A stretch of 52,316 bases of DNA from Limisphaerales bacterium (GCA_014382585.1 JACNJL010000056.1:1-52316); one strand, 5' to 3'. Counted from the stretch's first letter, positions 26,113-34,992 are shown. Notes: generated by a model not told the origin, from the letters alone. Numbers and translations are program-made.

Positions 26113-28425
26113 TTATCGTCTGTATAAAAAGGAGTCCGAACTCAGCAGGGATACAACCAGCGCTTTAAAACTGCCGCCCTGATCCAAATAAGCTTTCTCA
26201 GCTTCGATCAAGGTTTGTGAATCACTTAACATCTCGTTGCGCCCCATGAAATAGCGGAAGAGATGTCGGATAAACGATTGCCGCGCACGATCCGAACGCC
26301 CCAACCGCTGCATCATCTCGACCGCATCCTTCACGTTGCCGTCCACTTTGGAATCGCCCGAGAAGGCAATCTCCCCGGTGGGGTTGATCTTGCGAGTGGT
26401 CAACTTGCCTTCCTTAAGCAGCCGATCGAATTGGCCATCACGCCGCATATAAATCTTCCCGTCCTCATCAAAATAACTCACCTCACGATACCGGCCCCAA
26501 TCATCAAACATCTCAAAAGGTTCCCCGAGCGGGTTCATCTTGCGATGACATTTCCAGCACTGGGCAGCGCGCAACGGTTCCATGCGTTCCCGGAGTGTTT
26601 TGTGAGGATCAATCGGCACGGCGGCATCAACATCCGGCGGCACATCCCCCAGCACGCCGGCCAGCAGGCGCTTGTACACCCAGATGCCCCGATGGATTGG
26701 ATCATTGTCTTCATTCAACGAATGGGCCGCCAACCACGCCGGGTGCGTGAGTAACCCGGCCCGTTGTCCCTTGGGCATTTCCAACGGCTGCTTAATGGGC
26801 CACGCCCACTGTTGTTCCGAGTGCCGGCCGTTGCTCGGCAAGTTGTAGGGCCCGATGTATAGTAAATCCGCAATCCCACGCCCTCTGGGTGACCACGGAA
26901 AATTCGGATGCCGATTCATCCCTTTGTCCTGCGCCCCCTTGTATAGCGATGCAATCAACTCTGCCTCCCGGCGCGCATTTTCCAAAGCCCGCTTCGCCTT
27001 CTCAGGCATCCCTTCGTAATTGAAGTCGCGCTTGATCTGTTCCCGCTTTTTCTCGACCTGCGCCTCGACATAACCTGGATCCAACACCTCCGCGATACGC
27101 TGCTCGTAATGTTCGCGGGCATAGTCGTTGTCGCCCGGGTGCGCGATGAAATACTGGTTCGTCGTCAGCAACTCAGCAATGACGTCCTGATCTTTCTTCA
27201 AAACATGCTCAATCAACATGCGCGCGTCATGGATCAGCATGTCGGTGTTCCATTGCTCAATCTTCTCCGCGCGCCGCCGGTCGTTGTCCTTGAACACCGC
27301 CCCCGCCCGGTGGAAGCCGAAGTACTCATCAAAAAACCGCTGCACCCGCGGCAGGTCTTTGCGATTCCAGGACCCGCTCGTCAGTTGCTCCTCCAGCAAT
27401 TGCCTCACGAGCTTGGCCACGTCTTCCCGGGTTTTAAGCTGCCCCTGCTGGATTGCCGCTTGGATGTACCGATTCCGGTCAGGCCCTTGATCGGTTAATG
27501 CGTAGGCCACCGCATGCGCCAGTTCATTCGGCGACAAATGCCGACGCCCATGCGTGTCCACCTTACCCAAGCCAAACTCCATTCGGTAGATCGATTCCGG
27601 GCTCAGGAACATCGCTTTGACCGTCGTCTTAAAACCATCCAAGTGACCGCCGGTTTCGATATTCTGTTTGAGAAAGGTCAGGTACTTCTCTTGTTCTGCC
27701 TGAGCCGGGTAGCGCCCAATCACCCGCATATGCTCTCGCCGAACCAGTTCCGTGAGATCCGATTCCTTGAGTGCTTTGTTCCCCTTCGTCAGTGCTTTGA
27801 ACTCACCGCGTTTTTCCCGCGCGGCCAAAAACGAATCCGCCACGATCATCATCATTTGCACCGTGCTCTGATCCGCCACCGACATCGCCGCATAATCGCG
27901 AACCCCACGCTCCGAAGTCACGTAACTGAAGGGGCTCTTCGCATTGCCAAACCCTTTATGCGAAAAAATTTCTGAGTTAAACCGCCAGAGTCGGGCAGGC
28001 GAAAACGAAGGCGTTTTGATTTCACCGGAAAACAGTTTTTCATGATTCACCCAGTTGCCATATTCGGGCGCGAGCAGTTTTTTGCGATACGCATCGCCAG
28101 ACCCCGCCGTCAACAACTGGCGATCAATCCACTCGATCATCGCGTTTCGATCCGAATCACCGGGACGCTTCTCCTCATCCGGCGGCGGCATATCGCCGGC
28201 TGTCAGTTGAGCGAGAATGTCCAACCACAATTCAGAATTGCTCGCCTGAGTGAAATCAAACGAAACCTCGTGGAGCGCCAACTTACCCTTTTGCTTTTCC
28301 TCCCCGTGACAGCGAATGCAATGGGTTTCAAGGAACTGTTTTGCCATACGCCCAGCCTCCGCCGCTTGCAGGTCAAAAGAGGCCACAATAAAAAGCAGCA
28401 CAGATAGAATCCGTAACGTTCCCAT
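26113..28425 (-). CDS. DUF1587/1592/1595/1588/1585 planctomycete-type cytochrome c protein
   Basis: The 770-residue exported protein begins with a signal peptide (LSVLLFIVASFDLQAAEA). A cytochrome-c site follows, CIRCHG (residues about 36-41), within ETHCIRCHGEEKQKGKLALHE-type sequence. The order of later segments fits the DUF1587-DUF1595-DUF1592-DUF1588-DUF1585 set: LFSGEIKTPSFSPARLWRFN, LSPNELAHAVAYALTDQGPD, RVQRFFDEYFGFHRAG, and a second haem site CWKCHRKMNPLGEPFEMFDD. The C-terminal RHLFRYFMGRNEMLSDSQTL is DUF1585. Such proteins probably carry electrons in the periplasm during degradation of complex substrates; the partner and reaction are unknown. It is paired with the downstream DUF1552 gene. 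Confidence 0.92.
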   Translation of the reverse strand: MGTLRILSVLLFIVASFDLQAAEAGRMAKQFLETHCIRCHGEEKQKGKLALHEVSFDFTQASNSELWLDILAQLTAGDMPPPDEEKRPGDSDRNAMIEWIDRQLLTAGSGDAYRKKLLAPEYGNWVNHEKLFSGEIKTPSFSPARLWRFNSEIFSHKGFGNAKSPFSYVTSERGVRDYAAMSVADQSTVQMMMIVADSFLAAREKRGEFKALTKGNKALKESDLTELVRREHMRVIGRYPAQAEQEKYLTFLKQNIETGGHLDGFKTTVKAMFLSPESIYRMEFGLGKVDTHGRRHLSPNELAHAVAYALTDQGPDRNRYIQAAIQQGQLKTREDVAKLVRQLLEEQLTSGSWNRKDLPRVQRFFDEYFGFHRAGAVFKDNDRRRAEKIEQWNTDMLIHDARMLIEHVLKKDQDVIAELLTTNQYFIAHPGDNDYAREHYEQRIAEVLDPGYVEAQVEKKREQIKRDFNYEGMPEKAKRALENARREAELIASLYKGAQDKGMNRHPNFPWSPRGRGIADLLYIGPYNLPSNGRHSEQQWAWPIKQPLEMPKGQRAGLLTHPAWLAAHSLNEDNDPIHRGIWVYKRLLAGVLGDVPPDVDAAVPIDPHKTLRERMEPLRAAQCWKCHRKMNPLGEPFEMFDDWGRYREVSYFDEDGKIYMRRDGQFDRLLKEGKLTTRKINPTGEIAFSGDSKVDGNVKDAVEMMQRLGRSDRARQSFIRHLFRYFMGRNEMLSDSQTLIEAEKAYLDQGGSFKALVVSLLSSDSFLYRR

Positions 28426-28650
28426 AAACTTATCGCAGTATAGGGGGAGATTCAGCTTTTATCAATCGATCGATGTCTAAATTAGACCGGCGGGAATCAA
28501 GCAAGCCGGGCGAATTATTGACGGAAACCAGTGAAGAGGAATCTGAGGCTATCTGATAAACCCAAACCACCTTGGAGAGACGAACCGCCCAGAATCCTGC
28601 GCCCTCGTTCACACGAGTTTCTCCATCGTATTAATGGGCGGAAGCTCAGG

Positions 28651-28887
28651 TTAGGCGCTTTTTTTCTCTGCCTCGATTTCGGCTTGGAGCTCCGCCTCAA
28701 ACTCCGCCTCGATTTTAGCTTTCAACTCGGCTGCGGCCTGCTTGGCCGCTTCCTCAGCCGCCAGCGCGGCAGCCGCCTTCTCGGCAGCCAGTTTTTCGGC
28801 CTTCGCTTCTTCGCGAGCCCTGCGCTTGTCCGCTTTCTTTAGTTCGCGCTCTCTGCGCTTGTAATCTTTACTGGGTGTTTGCGCCAT
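28651..28887 (-). CDS. 78-residue charged coiled-coil protein
   Basis: The frame begins at the ATG at 28887, seven bases after an AAAGGA ribosome binding site, which supports translation. The product starts with a Lys/Arg-rich part (DYKRRERELKKADKRRARE) and continues as an almost uninterrupted Ala/Glu/Lys helix (AAEKAAAALAAEEAAKQA, IEAEFEAELQAEIEAEKKSA). It is strongly predicted by eye to form a coiled coil. There is no signal peptide or membrane segment. The function is unknown. It is divergent from phoB, and about 225 bases with no recognisable gene separate it from the DUF1592-type gene downstream. Confidence 0.62.
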   Translation of the reverse strand: MAQTPSKDYKRRERELKKADKRRAREEAKAEKLAAEKAAAALAAEEAAKQAAAELKAKIEAEFEAELQAEIEAEKKSA

Positions 28888-29057
28888 CGGGTTGTCCTTT
28901 AAAGTTGTGGAAACACTTATCTCTAGCGTTTCGGCGACGTTGCAAATCCAAATCGCGCCGCCACGTTAATCCAAGCGGACTTTCACGGCGAACAAAAACT
29001 ATTTTCTTGAGGTTACCGGCCTCGCAGCTTGTCCAAGCGTGCGGGCTGGTCAGCGGT

Positions 29058-29073
29058 GTTACGTAATTGTAAC
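29058..29073. promoter_or_regulatory. palindrome upstream of phoB
   Basis: The 16-base inverted repeat GTTACGTAATTGTAAC contains the perfect 8-base palindrome TTACGTAA. It lies 34 bases before the phoB start in the gap between phoB and the divergent coiled-coil gene. It could be an operator for PhoB or another regulator. It does not match the enterobacterial Pho box. Confidence 0.35.
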
Positions 29074-29106
29074 CTTGCCGACACACGCATGTGATACGAC
29101 CTCCCT

Positions 29107-29808
29107 ATGAAGACTCCCGTGAAGACGATCCTCGTGGTCGATGATGAGCCGGATGCGGTGGAGCTGGTGGAGTTCAATCTGCGCGCCGCCGGGTATTCAG
29201 TGATTGCCGCGGAGGACGGCGCGAAGGCCATTGCCAAGGCGCGCCAGGCATTGCCGGACCTGATTCTGCTCGACGTGATGCTGCCAGAGATTGACGGCAT
29301 GGCCGGCTGCAAAATCCTGAAGAACGATCCGGCTACCGCGAACATCCCCATCATTATGCTCACCGCCAAGGCGGCGGAAATCGACCGTGTGTTGGGTTTG
29401 GAGCTGGGCGCGGATGATTACGTCACCAAACCGTTCAGCCCGCGCGAATTGATGTTGCGCATCAAAAATTTACTCAACCGCCAGACGCCCCCAGCGTCTG
29501 AGGTGCCGGTGAACATTGTGGCGGGGCCGATCACAGTGGATACCGCGCGGCACGCGGTGTTGGTGAATGGCGCGGCGGTGGATTTGACCGCCACCGAGTT
29601 TAAGCTGCTGTCCACGTTGGCGAGCCGCCGCGGGCGGGTGCAGGATCGCGAACAGTTGCTGCGTGACGTGTGGGGGTACGATACCTACATCGACACGCGC
29701 ACGGTGGACACCCACATGCGTCGCCTACGCGAAAAGCTGGGGGCGGCAGCCGGCTGCCTTGAGACGGTGCGCGGCGTGGGCTATCGCTTCTGTGAACGTG
29801 ACGGATAA
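29107..29808 (+). CDS. phoB: phosphate-regulon response regulator PhoB
   Basis: The 233-residue OmpR/PhoB-family regulator has a receiver domain with the acidic pair in VVDDEPDAVELVEF, the phospho-acceptor Asp in LILLDVMLPEIDG, Thr in IIMLTAKA and Lys in DDYVTKPFSPREL. A winged-helix DNA-binding domain follows (VDLTATEFKLLSTLASRRGR, VWGYDTYIDTRTVDTHMRRL, VRGVGYRF). When phosphorylated by PhoR under phosphate starvation, it should activate the pst genes that follow. There is no Shine-Dalgarno site before the ATG. It is the first gene of an eight-gene run and its stop is one base from the phoR start. Naming as PhoB rests on the locus as well as on sequence. Confidence 0.92.
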   Translation: MKTPVKTILVVDDEPDAVELVEFNLRAAGYSVIAAEDGAKAIAKARQALPDLILLDVMLPEIDGMAGCKILKNDPATANIPIIMLTAKAAEIDRVLGLELGADDYVTKPFSPRELMLRIKNLLNRQTPPASEVPVNIVAGPITVDTARHAVLVNGAAVDLTATEFKLLSTLASRRGRVQDREQLLRDVWGYDTYIDTRTVDTHMRRLREKLGAAAGCLETVRGVGYRFCERDG

Positions 29809-29809
29809 C

Positions 29810-30988
29810 ATGGACGCCCTTTGGATCATCCTGATACTGGCGGCTCTCGGCTGGGCATGGCAATTGCGCGGGCGGTTGGCGGCGGCGGAAGCGGAACTGC
29901 AGCGTTGTTGCGCCGAGCAAGGCGAGCAATCCGAACGGCAGCTACTGCAACAACACGCGCTGTTGGATAGTATGGTGGAGGGCGTGCTGGTGTTGGATGC
30001 GGAAAACCGGATCGAGTTGACCAACGCCTCGCTGCGGCAGTTGTTGGGTTTGGCGGAAGACGTTAACGGACAGGCGTTGGAGGAGGCCGTGCCGGTGGCC
30101 GTGCGAACGGAATTAAAGGAACTGGTTGCGGCCGTACGCGAGGCGGGGGAACTGCGCGAGGGCGAACTGCAACTCAATGGCGGCGATCCCAAGCTGGTGC
30201 ATATCAACGCCCATTGCCTACCGCGCGCCGCAGGACAGCACACGTTGCTTGTGTTTCACAATGTCACGCGGCTTAAGGAGCTGGAAAACACTCGGCGCGA
30301 TTTTGTGGCCAATGTGAGTCATGAACTGCGCACCCCACTCTCGTTGATCAAAGGCTTTACTGAAACGTTGATGGACGGCGCGGTGGATGATCCGAAGAAG
30401 AGCCGGGAATTTTTACAAACCATCGACAAACACGCCGATCGGCTGGGCTATTTGATCGATGATTTACTGACCTTGGCGCAGCTGGATTCCGGCCGATTGG
30501 CGATGAACCGGCAGCCGACCAACCTTCGCACCCTGGCCGAGCGCGTGGAGGATGATTTACGAACCAAGGCGGCGAAACGGTCGATTGAGTTAAAAACGGA
30601 TATTCCGGCTGATCTACATCTGGACGCCGATGGCGATCGGCTACAGCAGGCGGTATTCAACCTGGTCGACAACGCGATCAAGTACGGGCGCACGGGGGGC
30701 ACGGTGACCATCGAAGGGCGTGTCAGCACCCAGGGCATGGCCGAGGTGGCGGTGGCCGATGATGGCGAAGGGATTCCGGCCGAGTCGGTTGAGCAGGTGT
30801 TTGAGCGCTTTTTCCGCGTAGACAAGGCCCGCAGCCGGGAGACCGGGGGAACCGGCCTCGGTTTGGCTATCGTGAAGCACATTGTGCACTCGCATGGCGG
30901 CAAAGTGCGGCTGGAAAGTCAAATGGGTCAAGGGGCTCGGTTCATCCTGAACCTGCCGCTCGCGGCGGAATCGGAGGAGGCGGCATGA
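29810..30988 (+). CDS. phoR: phosphate-regulon sensor histidine kinase PhoR
   Basis: The ATG at 29810 gives a 392-residue kinase. A single membrane helix (residues about 3-18, LWIILILAALGWAWQL) is followed by a short helix, a PAS domain (about 40-145, LDSMVEGVLVLDAENRIELT), then HisKA with the phospho-His in FVANVSHELRTPLSLIKGF. The ATPase boxes are NLVDNAIKYGRTGG, VADDGEGIPAESV, FERFFRVDKARS and GGTGLGLAIVKHIV. There is no periplasmic sensor domain, as in E. coli PhoR, so phosphate status is probably read through PhoU and the Pst transporter. The frame is open further upstream inside phoB, but that part is not used. Confidence 0.92.
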   Translation: MDALWIILILAALGWAWQLRGRLAAAEAELQRCCAEQGEQSERQLLQQHALLDSMVEGVLVLDAENRIELTNASLRQLLGLAEDVNGQALEEAVPVAVRTELKELVAAVREAGELREGELQLNGGDPKLVHINAHCLPRAAGQHTLLVFHNVTRLKELENTRRDFVANVSHELRTPLSLIKGFTETLMDGAVDDPKKSREFLQTIDKHADRLGYLIDDLLTLAQLDSGRLAMNRQPTNLRTLAERVEDDLRTKAAKRSIELKTDIPADLHLDADGDRLQQAVFNLVDNAIKYGRTGGTVTIEGRVSTQGMAEVAVADDGEGIPAESVEQVFERFFRVDKARSRETGGTGLGLAIVKHIVHSHGGKVRLESQMGQGARFILNLPLAAESEEAA

Positions 30989-31116
30989 TTTGTTCACGCC
31001 CTTTCGAGCCAATTGTGAGAAACTGGTTTACTGTGAGTAATTGCCACTTGGAGAACGGTGAAAATCGGATAAACAGCCGCTGCCCCAGCAACTGCCGACC
31101 GGAAAGGAACTGACTG

Positions 31117-32187
31117 ATGAATGATGCCACTCAACTTGAAGAAAGTCTGCAACGCGATATTGATCTGATTCGCAGCAAGGTCGAACGCATGGCGGAGCTG
31201 GCCGAGGCGGGGTTGCGCGACGGGCGCAAAGCGCTCTTTGAAGCAAACGGCCGAATGGCGTACTCAGTGATTTTGCGCGACAAGGAGGTGGATGAGCTGG
31301 AGAAGGAAATTGACCGGCTTTGTCTGGAGTTTCTCATTCGTCAACAACCAGCTGCGGGCCATCTTCGGTTTGTGTATGCCGTCATCAAGATCAACCAAGA
31401 GCTGGAGCGCATTGGGGATTACGCCGAGAGTATTGCGCGTGAATGCCTGACGATCAATTCGTTGAAGATCGAGTTTGACCACTCCGTGTTCATTGAGCTG
31501 AGCGACACCGCGATCTCCATGATGCAACGGTCGCTGCAGGCATTTCTCGCGCAGGACGCGGACATGGCCTGGATGATCATGAAGGATAACGAGCCGGCCA
31601 AGGATCACCGCGATCTGTTAATGGAGCGGCTGGTGGATTTCCATGAGCGCGGCAAGATCCCGATGGAAGCCTTGGCGCCGCTGGAGACCGTGGCGCGCCG
31701 GTATGAGCGCGTGGCCAATCAGGCGACGAATATCTGCGAGGAAATCCTGTACATGTGCACCGGGAAAAACATGAAGCATCTCGGGCAGGAAAGTTTTCGC
31801 GTGTTGTTCGTGGACGACACCAATAGCAGCCACAGCCAAATGGCCGAGGCCATCGGCAACGATGGTCAGTACGCGAATTTTGTATTCAGCAGCGCAGGCA
31901 TTGAGCCGGGATCCCTGGATGGGGGGACGGTGGATTTCCTCAAGGCCAAGGGCTTGGATATTTCCAGCAACATCACCAAGTCCATCGAGCACATTCCAAA
32001 CCTCGAACACTATCAAGTCGTCGTGGCCCTCAGTAAAAAGGGGGCGCAGGCATTTCCGCAACCGCCGACTCGCACCGTTGGCATCCATTGGAACATCAAG
32101 GACGGCGAACTTGAGCAGACACACGAATATTTATCCGAACAAATCCGTGACTTGGCACAGGCCATTCTCGGTGAACAATCCAAATAA
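31117..32187 (+). CDS. phoU: PhoU fused to a cysteine-less ArsC/LMW-phosphatase domain
   Basis: The 356-residue protein has two parts. Residues about 1-217 are a complete PhoU, two three-helix bundles with the first metal-site motif ELERIGDYAESIA and the second as YERVANQATNICEE, where the usual Asp is Asn. PhoU relays Pst activity to PhoR and restrains phosphate uptake. Residues about 227-356 match low-molecular-weight phosphatase/thioredoxin-type arsenate reductase. However, the P-loop C-x5-R reads DDTNSSHS (Cys to Asp233, Arg to His239), and the domain contains no cysteine at all, so it cannot catalyse. The fold signatures FSSAGIEP, GLDISSNITKSI and VGIHWNIKDGE remain. A site AAAGGAA precedes the ATG. 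A 128-base gap after phoR could hold an internal promoter. Confidence 0.88.
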   Translation: MNDATQLEESLQRDIDLIRSKVERMAELAEAGLRDGRKALFEANGRMAYSVILRDKEVDELEKEIDRLCLEFLIRQQPAAGHLRFVYAVIKINQELERIGDYAESIARECLTINSLKIEFDHSVFIELSDTAISMMQRSLQAFLAQDADMAWMIMKDNEPAKDHRDLLMERLVDFHERGKIPMEALAPLETVARRYERVANQATNICEEILYMCTGKNMKHLGQESFRVLFVDDTNSSHSQMAEAIGNDGQYANFVFSSAGIEPGSLDGGTVDFLKAKGLDISSNITKSIEHIPNLEHYQVVVALSKKGAQAFPQPPTRTVGIHWNIKDGELEQTHEYLSEQIRDLAQAILGEQSK

Positions 32188-32199
32188 AATACAATACAC

Positions 32200-33096
32200 A
32201 TGAAAAAGAACATCACTAAAAGTCTGATTGTAGCACTGGCAGTCCCGTTTCTGAGCCAACTCGGCTGTGGGAAACGCGATGGCGGCGGTGAAGGCGGTGA
32301 ATCGACGAACATCCAAAACAAGGGCTCGGATACAATGCTTCAGCTGGCGCAAGCATGGAGCGAGATGTATTCGGCCAAAAATCCGGATGTACGAGTGGCC
32401 GTCTCCGGCGGCGGATCGGGCACGGGTATTGCCGGCCTGATTAACGGCGTGGTGGATGTGGCGAATTGCAGCCGCTCAATTAAGCCCACCGAGGAAAAGG
32501 AAATCGAGGCAAAGCACGGCGTGAAGCCCAAGGAGTATATCATGGGACTCGATTGCTTGGCGGTGTTTGTCCATAAGGACAATCCGATGGAGGAAATCAC
32601 CATCGAACAACTCGGCCAAATTTTTGGTGAAGATGGCACCATCACGAAATGGAGCCAGTTAGGCATTGAAGTGCCCGGGGATAAAGACGAGATCGTGCGC
32701 GTGAGCCGAACCTCAAACTCCGGCACCTATGTGTACTTTAAAGAGACGGTGATCCCTGAGGGGAAATCCTTCAAGTCCGGCGCGCTGGGGATGCATGGCT
32801 CCAAGGAGGTAGTTGAGCTGTGTGGCAAAACAGAGGCCGCCATTGGTTTCAGCGGCATGGGATACGCCACCGATGAGGTGAAGATGCTGCTGGTGTCCCA
32901 AAAAGAGGGCGCCGAAGCCTTTGCTCCTAACAATGAAAATGCGTTAAGCGGTAATTACCCCATTGCACGGCCGTTGTTCATGTACACGCTGGGCGAACCC
33001 AAGCCGCACGTGAAGGCGTACCTGGATTGGTGCATGGGGCCCGAAGGGCAGAAGATTGTGGCAGCCACCGGCTACGTGCCAAACAAGCAAAAGTAG
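32200..33096 (+). CDS. pstS: phosphate ABC transporter substrate-binding protein PstS
   Basis: The 298-residue periplasmic protein captures phosphate for the Pst transporter. It has a hydrophobic leader ending LSQLGCG, a near-lipobox that would anchor it as a lipoprotein. The family pattern is NKGSDTMLQLAQAWSEMY, GGGSGTGIAGLINGVVDVAN, EYIMGLDCLAVFVHKDNP, and the binding motif VSRTSNSGTYVYFKE. It starts 12 bases after phoU with no recognisable ribosome site, which may keep its yield tied to upstream translation. Length and order of motifs are normal for the Pst-type binding protein. Confidence 0.95.
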   Translation: MKKNITKSLIVALAVPFLSQLGCGKRDGGGEGGESTNIQNKGSDTMLQLAQAWSEMYSAKNPDVRVAVSGGGSGTGIAGLINGVVDVANCSRSIKPTEEKEIEAKHGVKPKEYIMGLDCLAVFVHKDNPMEEITIEQLGQIFGEDGTITKWSQLGIEVPGDKDEIVRVSRTSNSGTYVYFKETVIPEGKSFKSGALGMHGSKEVVELCGKTEAAIGFSGMGYATDEVKMLLVSQKEGAEAFAPNNENALSGNYPIARPLFMYTLGEPKPHVKAYLDWCMGPEGQKIVAATGYVPNKQK

Positions 33097-33118
33097 TGTT
33101 AATCCCCCGCCGCGTCTG

Positions 33119-34033
33119 ATGCAGCTGCAGCGTTCCAAGTGGAAAGCCTTCTCCGAAGGCCTGATCGAATGGACGATCCGCGTAAGCGGGATCAGCGCGG
33201 TGGTGTTTGTGTTTGCCATCTTCTTCTTTGTCTTCTGGGAAGGGAAAGGGCTGCTGTTCAGCGATGGCTTCAGTGTGAGTAAACTGTTGACCTCTGAAAA
33301 GTGGGACCCGACTCACACCCCGCCCAGCTACGGGGCCGCACGGATTATTCTGGGCACGTTTAGCGTGGCGATTGTGGCCATGATCATCACGGTGCCGTTC
33401 AGCTTGGGCGGCGCCGTGTTCATTTCAGAATTCTGCGGGCCGCGGCTGAAGGAAATTCTGAAAGTTGTCATCGAACTGCTGGCGGCCATTCCGTCTGTGG
33501 TGTGGGGATTTATCGGACTCAAGATTACCTCCGTGTACATGAAAGATTTGGGGGCGGATGCGGGGGTGTCGCTGTTAAACGGCGCCATCATTCTGGCCTT
33601 GATGAGCATGCCGATTATCGTCTCCATCAGTGAGGACGCGCTCAATGCTGTCCCCGATTCCTACCGCGAAGCGGCCATCGGCTTGGGGGTGACCAAATGG
33701 CAAATGGTTTTCCGCGTGTTGCTGCCCGGCGCCAAAAACGGTCTGCTCGCCGCAGTGTTGCTGGGCATGGGCCGGGTGGTGGGTGAAACCATGGCCGTCC
33801 TCATGGCCACCGGGAACGCGGATAACAATCCCTTCAGCTCAGATGCGCCGTTCCTTGACGTCTTGGTTTCTGTGAAAACCATGACGGCCACCATTGCCAA
33901 GGAAATGGGCGACACCGTCAACGGTGGGGATCACTATCAGGTGTTGTTCCTGCTAGGGGTTCTGCTTTTTTCCATCACGTTTATTGTCAATCTCACCGCA
34001 CATTTGGTGATTCACGGGGTTAAACGGAAATGA
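33119..34033 (+). CDS. pstC: phosphate ABC transporter permease PstC
   Basis: The ATG at 33119 gives 304 residues, with six or so membrane helices (VSGISAVVFVFAIFFFVFW, IILGTFSVAIVAMIITVPF, VVIELLAAIPSVVWGFIGL and others). The ATPase-contact loop SYREAAIGLGVTKWQMVFR is the EAA motif. A long external loop after the first helix (GKGLLFSDGFSVSKLLT) is typical of PstC. It forms the channel with PstA. The gap after pstS is 22 bases and the stop overlaps the pstA start by four bases (ATGA). Confidence 0.95.
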   Translation: MQLQRSKWKAFSEGLIEWTIRVSGISAVVFVFAIFFFVFWEGKGLLFSDGFSVSKLLTSEKWDPTHTPPSYGAARIILGTFSVAIVAMIITVPFSLGGAVFISEFCGPRLKEILKVVIELLAAIPSVVWGFIGLKITSVYMKDLGADAGVSLLNGAIILALMSMPIIVSISEDALNAVPDSYREAAIGLGVTKWQMVFRVLLPGAKNGLLAAVLLGMGRVVGETMAVLMATGNADNNPFSSDAPFLDVLVSVKTMTATIAKEMGDTVNGGDHYQVLFLLGVLLFSITFIVNLTAHLVIHGVKRK

Positions 34034-34992
34034 ACGATTCCCAGCGCTTTACCAAGACGCCCTTCACTGAAAAGAAGGAATCCCGCGAAAAGTGGGTGAA
34101 AGTCTTGCTGTTCATGGTGACGCTCTCGATGGCGTTACCCGTGATTCTGCTGATCAGTTTCTTGATACACAAGGCGCTGCCGGTGTTGTCGTTGAATTTC
34201 ATTACCGATATCCCGCGCGACCTCATGAGTGGGGGCGGTATTTGGCCTGCCATTTTAGGAACGATCTATCTGGTCGTCTTGTCATTGCTGGTGGCGGCGC
34301 CGGTAGGCGTGATGGCAGGCATTTACCTTAATGAATACGCGAAGGACAACTGGCTCACGCGACTGATCAACCTCGCTGTCATCAACCTCGCTGGGGTGCC
34401 GAGCATTGTCCACGCTTTGTTTGGATTAGGGGCCTTTGTCATGTTCGCCGGTTTGGGCGAATCGGTGATCGCGGCCTCGCTGACCCTCGCGGTGATGACG
34501 ATGCCCGTGGTGATTACCAGTACGCGGGAGGCGCTTTCGGCTGTCCCCATGTCCTTCCGTGAGGCCTCGTGGAACTTGGGCGTGAGCCGCTGGCAAACCA
34601 TTCGGGGCGTGGTGCTGCCCAATTCGATCAGCGGCATTTTAACCGGGGTGATCCTGGAGGTATCCCGCGCGGCTGGAGAGACGGCCCCCATCATGATTAC
34701 CGGCGCCGCAGCGAGCATTACTTTTAGGCAGGGCGAAACGGTGTATTACTTATTGGGCGAGAAGTTCATGGCGCTTTCATATCACCTGTACTACATGTCC
34801 ATGGGATGGAAAGTGCCGGATAAATTGCCCAATCCGGAGACCGGCGAAATGGTGCCGATGACCCAAGCAGCGATCGAACACGCGCAAGCCATCCCTTACG
34901 GCACGGCGGTGGTCTTACTCGGGGTCGTGCTGTTATTTAACTCTGTGTCCATCGCCTTCCGATATTATCTGCGCACACATCGAAAATGGTAG
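34030..34992 (+). CDS. pstA: phosphate ABC transporter permease PstA
   Basis: The 320-residue inner-membrane protein carries about six hydrophobic helices (LLFMVTLSMALPVILLISFL, ILGTIYLVVLSLLVAAPVG, GTAVVLLGVVLLFNSVSIAF). The EAA loop SFREASWNLGVSRWQTIRG docks to the ATPase. SGGGIWPAILGT and AGIYLNEYAKDNWLTR match PstA. It pairs with PstC to form the translocation path. It overlaps pstC by four bases and pstB1 by seven, so translation of the transporter is coupled. Confidence 0.95.
   Translation: MNDSQRFTKTPFTEKKESREKWVKVLLFMVTLSMALPVILLISFLIHKALPVLSLNFITDIPRDLMSGGGIWPAILGTIYLVVLSLLVAAPVGVMAGIYLNEYAKDNWLTRLINLAVINLAGVPSIVHALFGLGAFVMFAGLGESVIAASLTLAVMTMPVVITSTREALSAVPMSFREASWNLGVSRWQTIRGVVLPNSISGILTGVILEVSRAAGETAPIMITGAAASITFRQGETVYYLLGEKFMALSYHLYYMSMGWKVPDKLPNPETGEMVPMTQAAIEHAQAIPYGTAVVLLGVVLLFNSVSIAFRYYLRTHRKW

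Noticed and set aside
29058-29106. Classical Pho box before phoB
   Set aside because: No repeat resembling the enterobacterial CTGTCAT pattern was found; only the unrelated palindrome is present.
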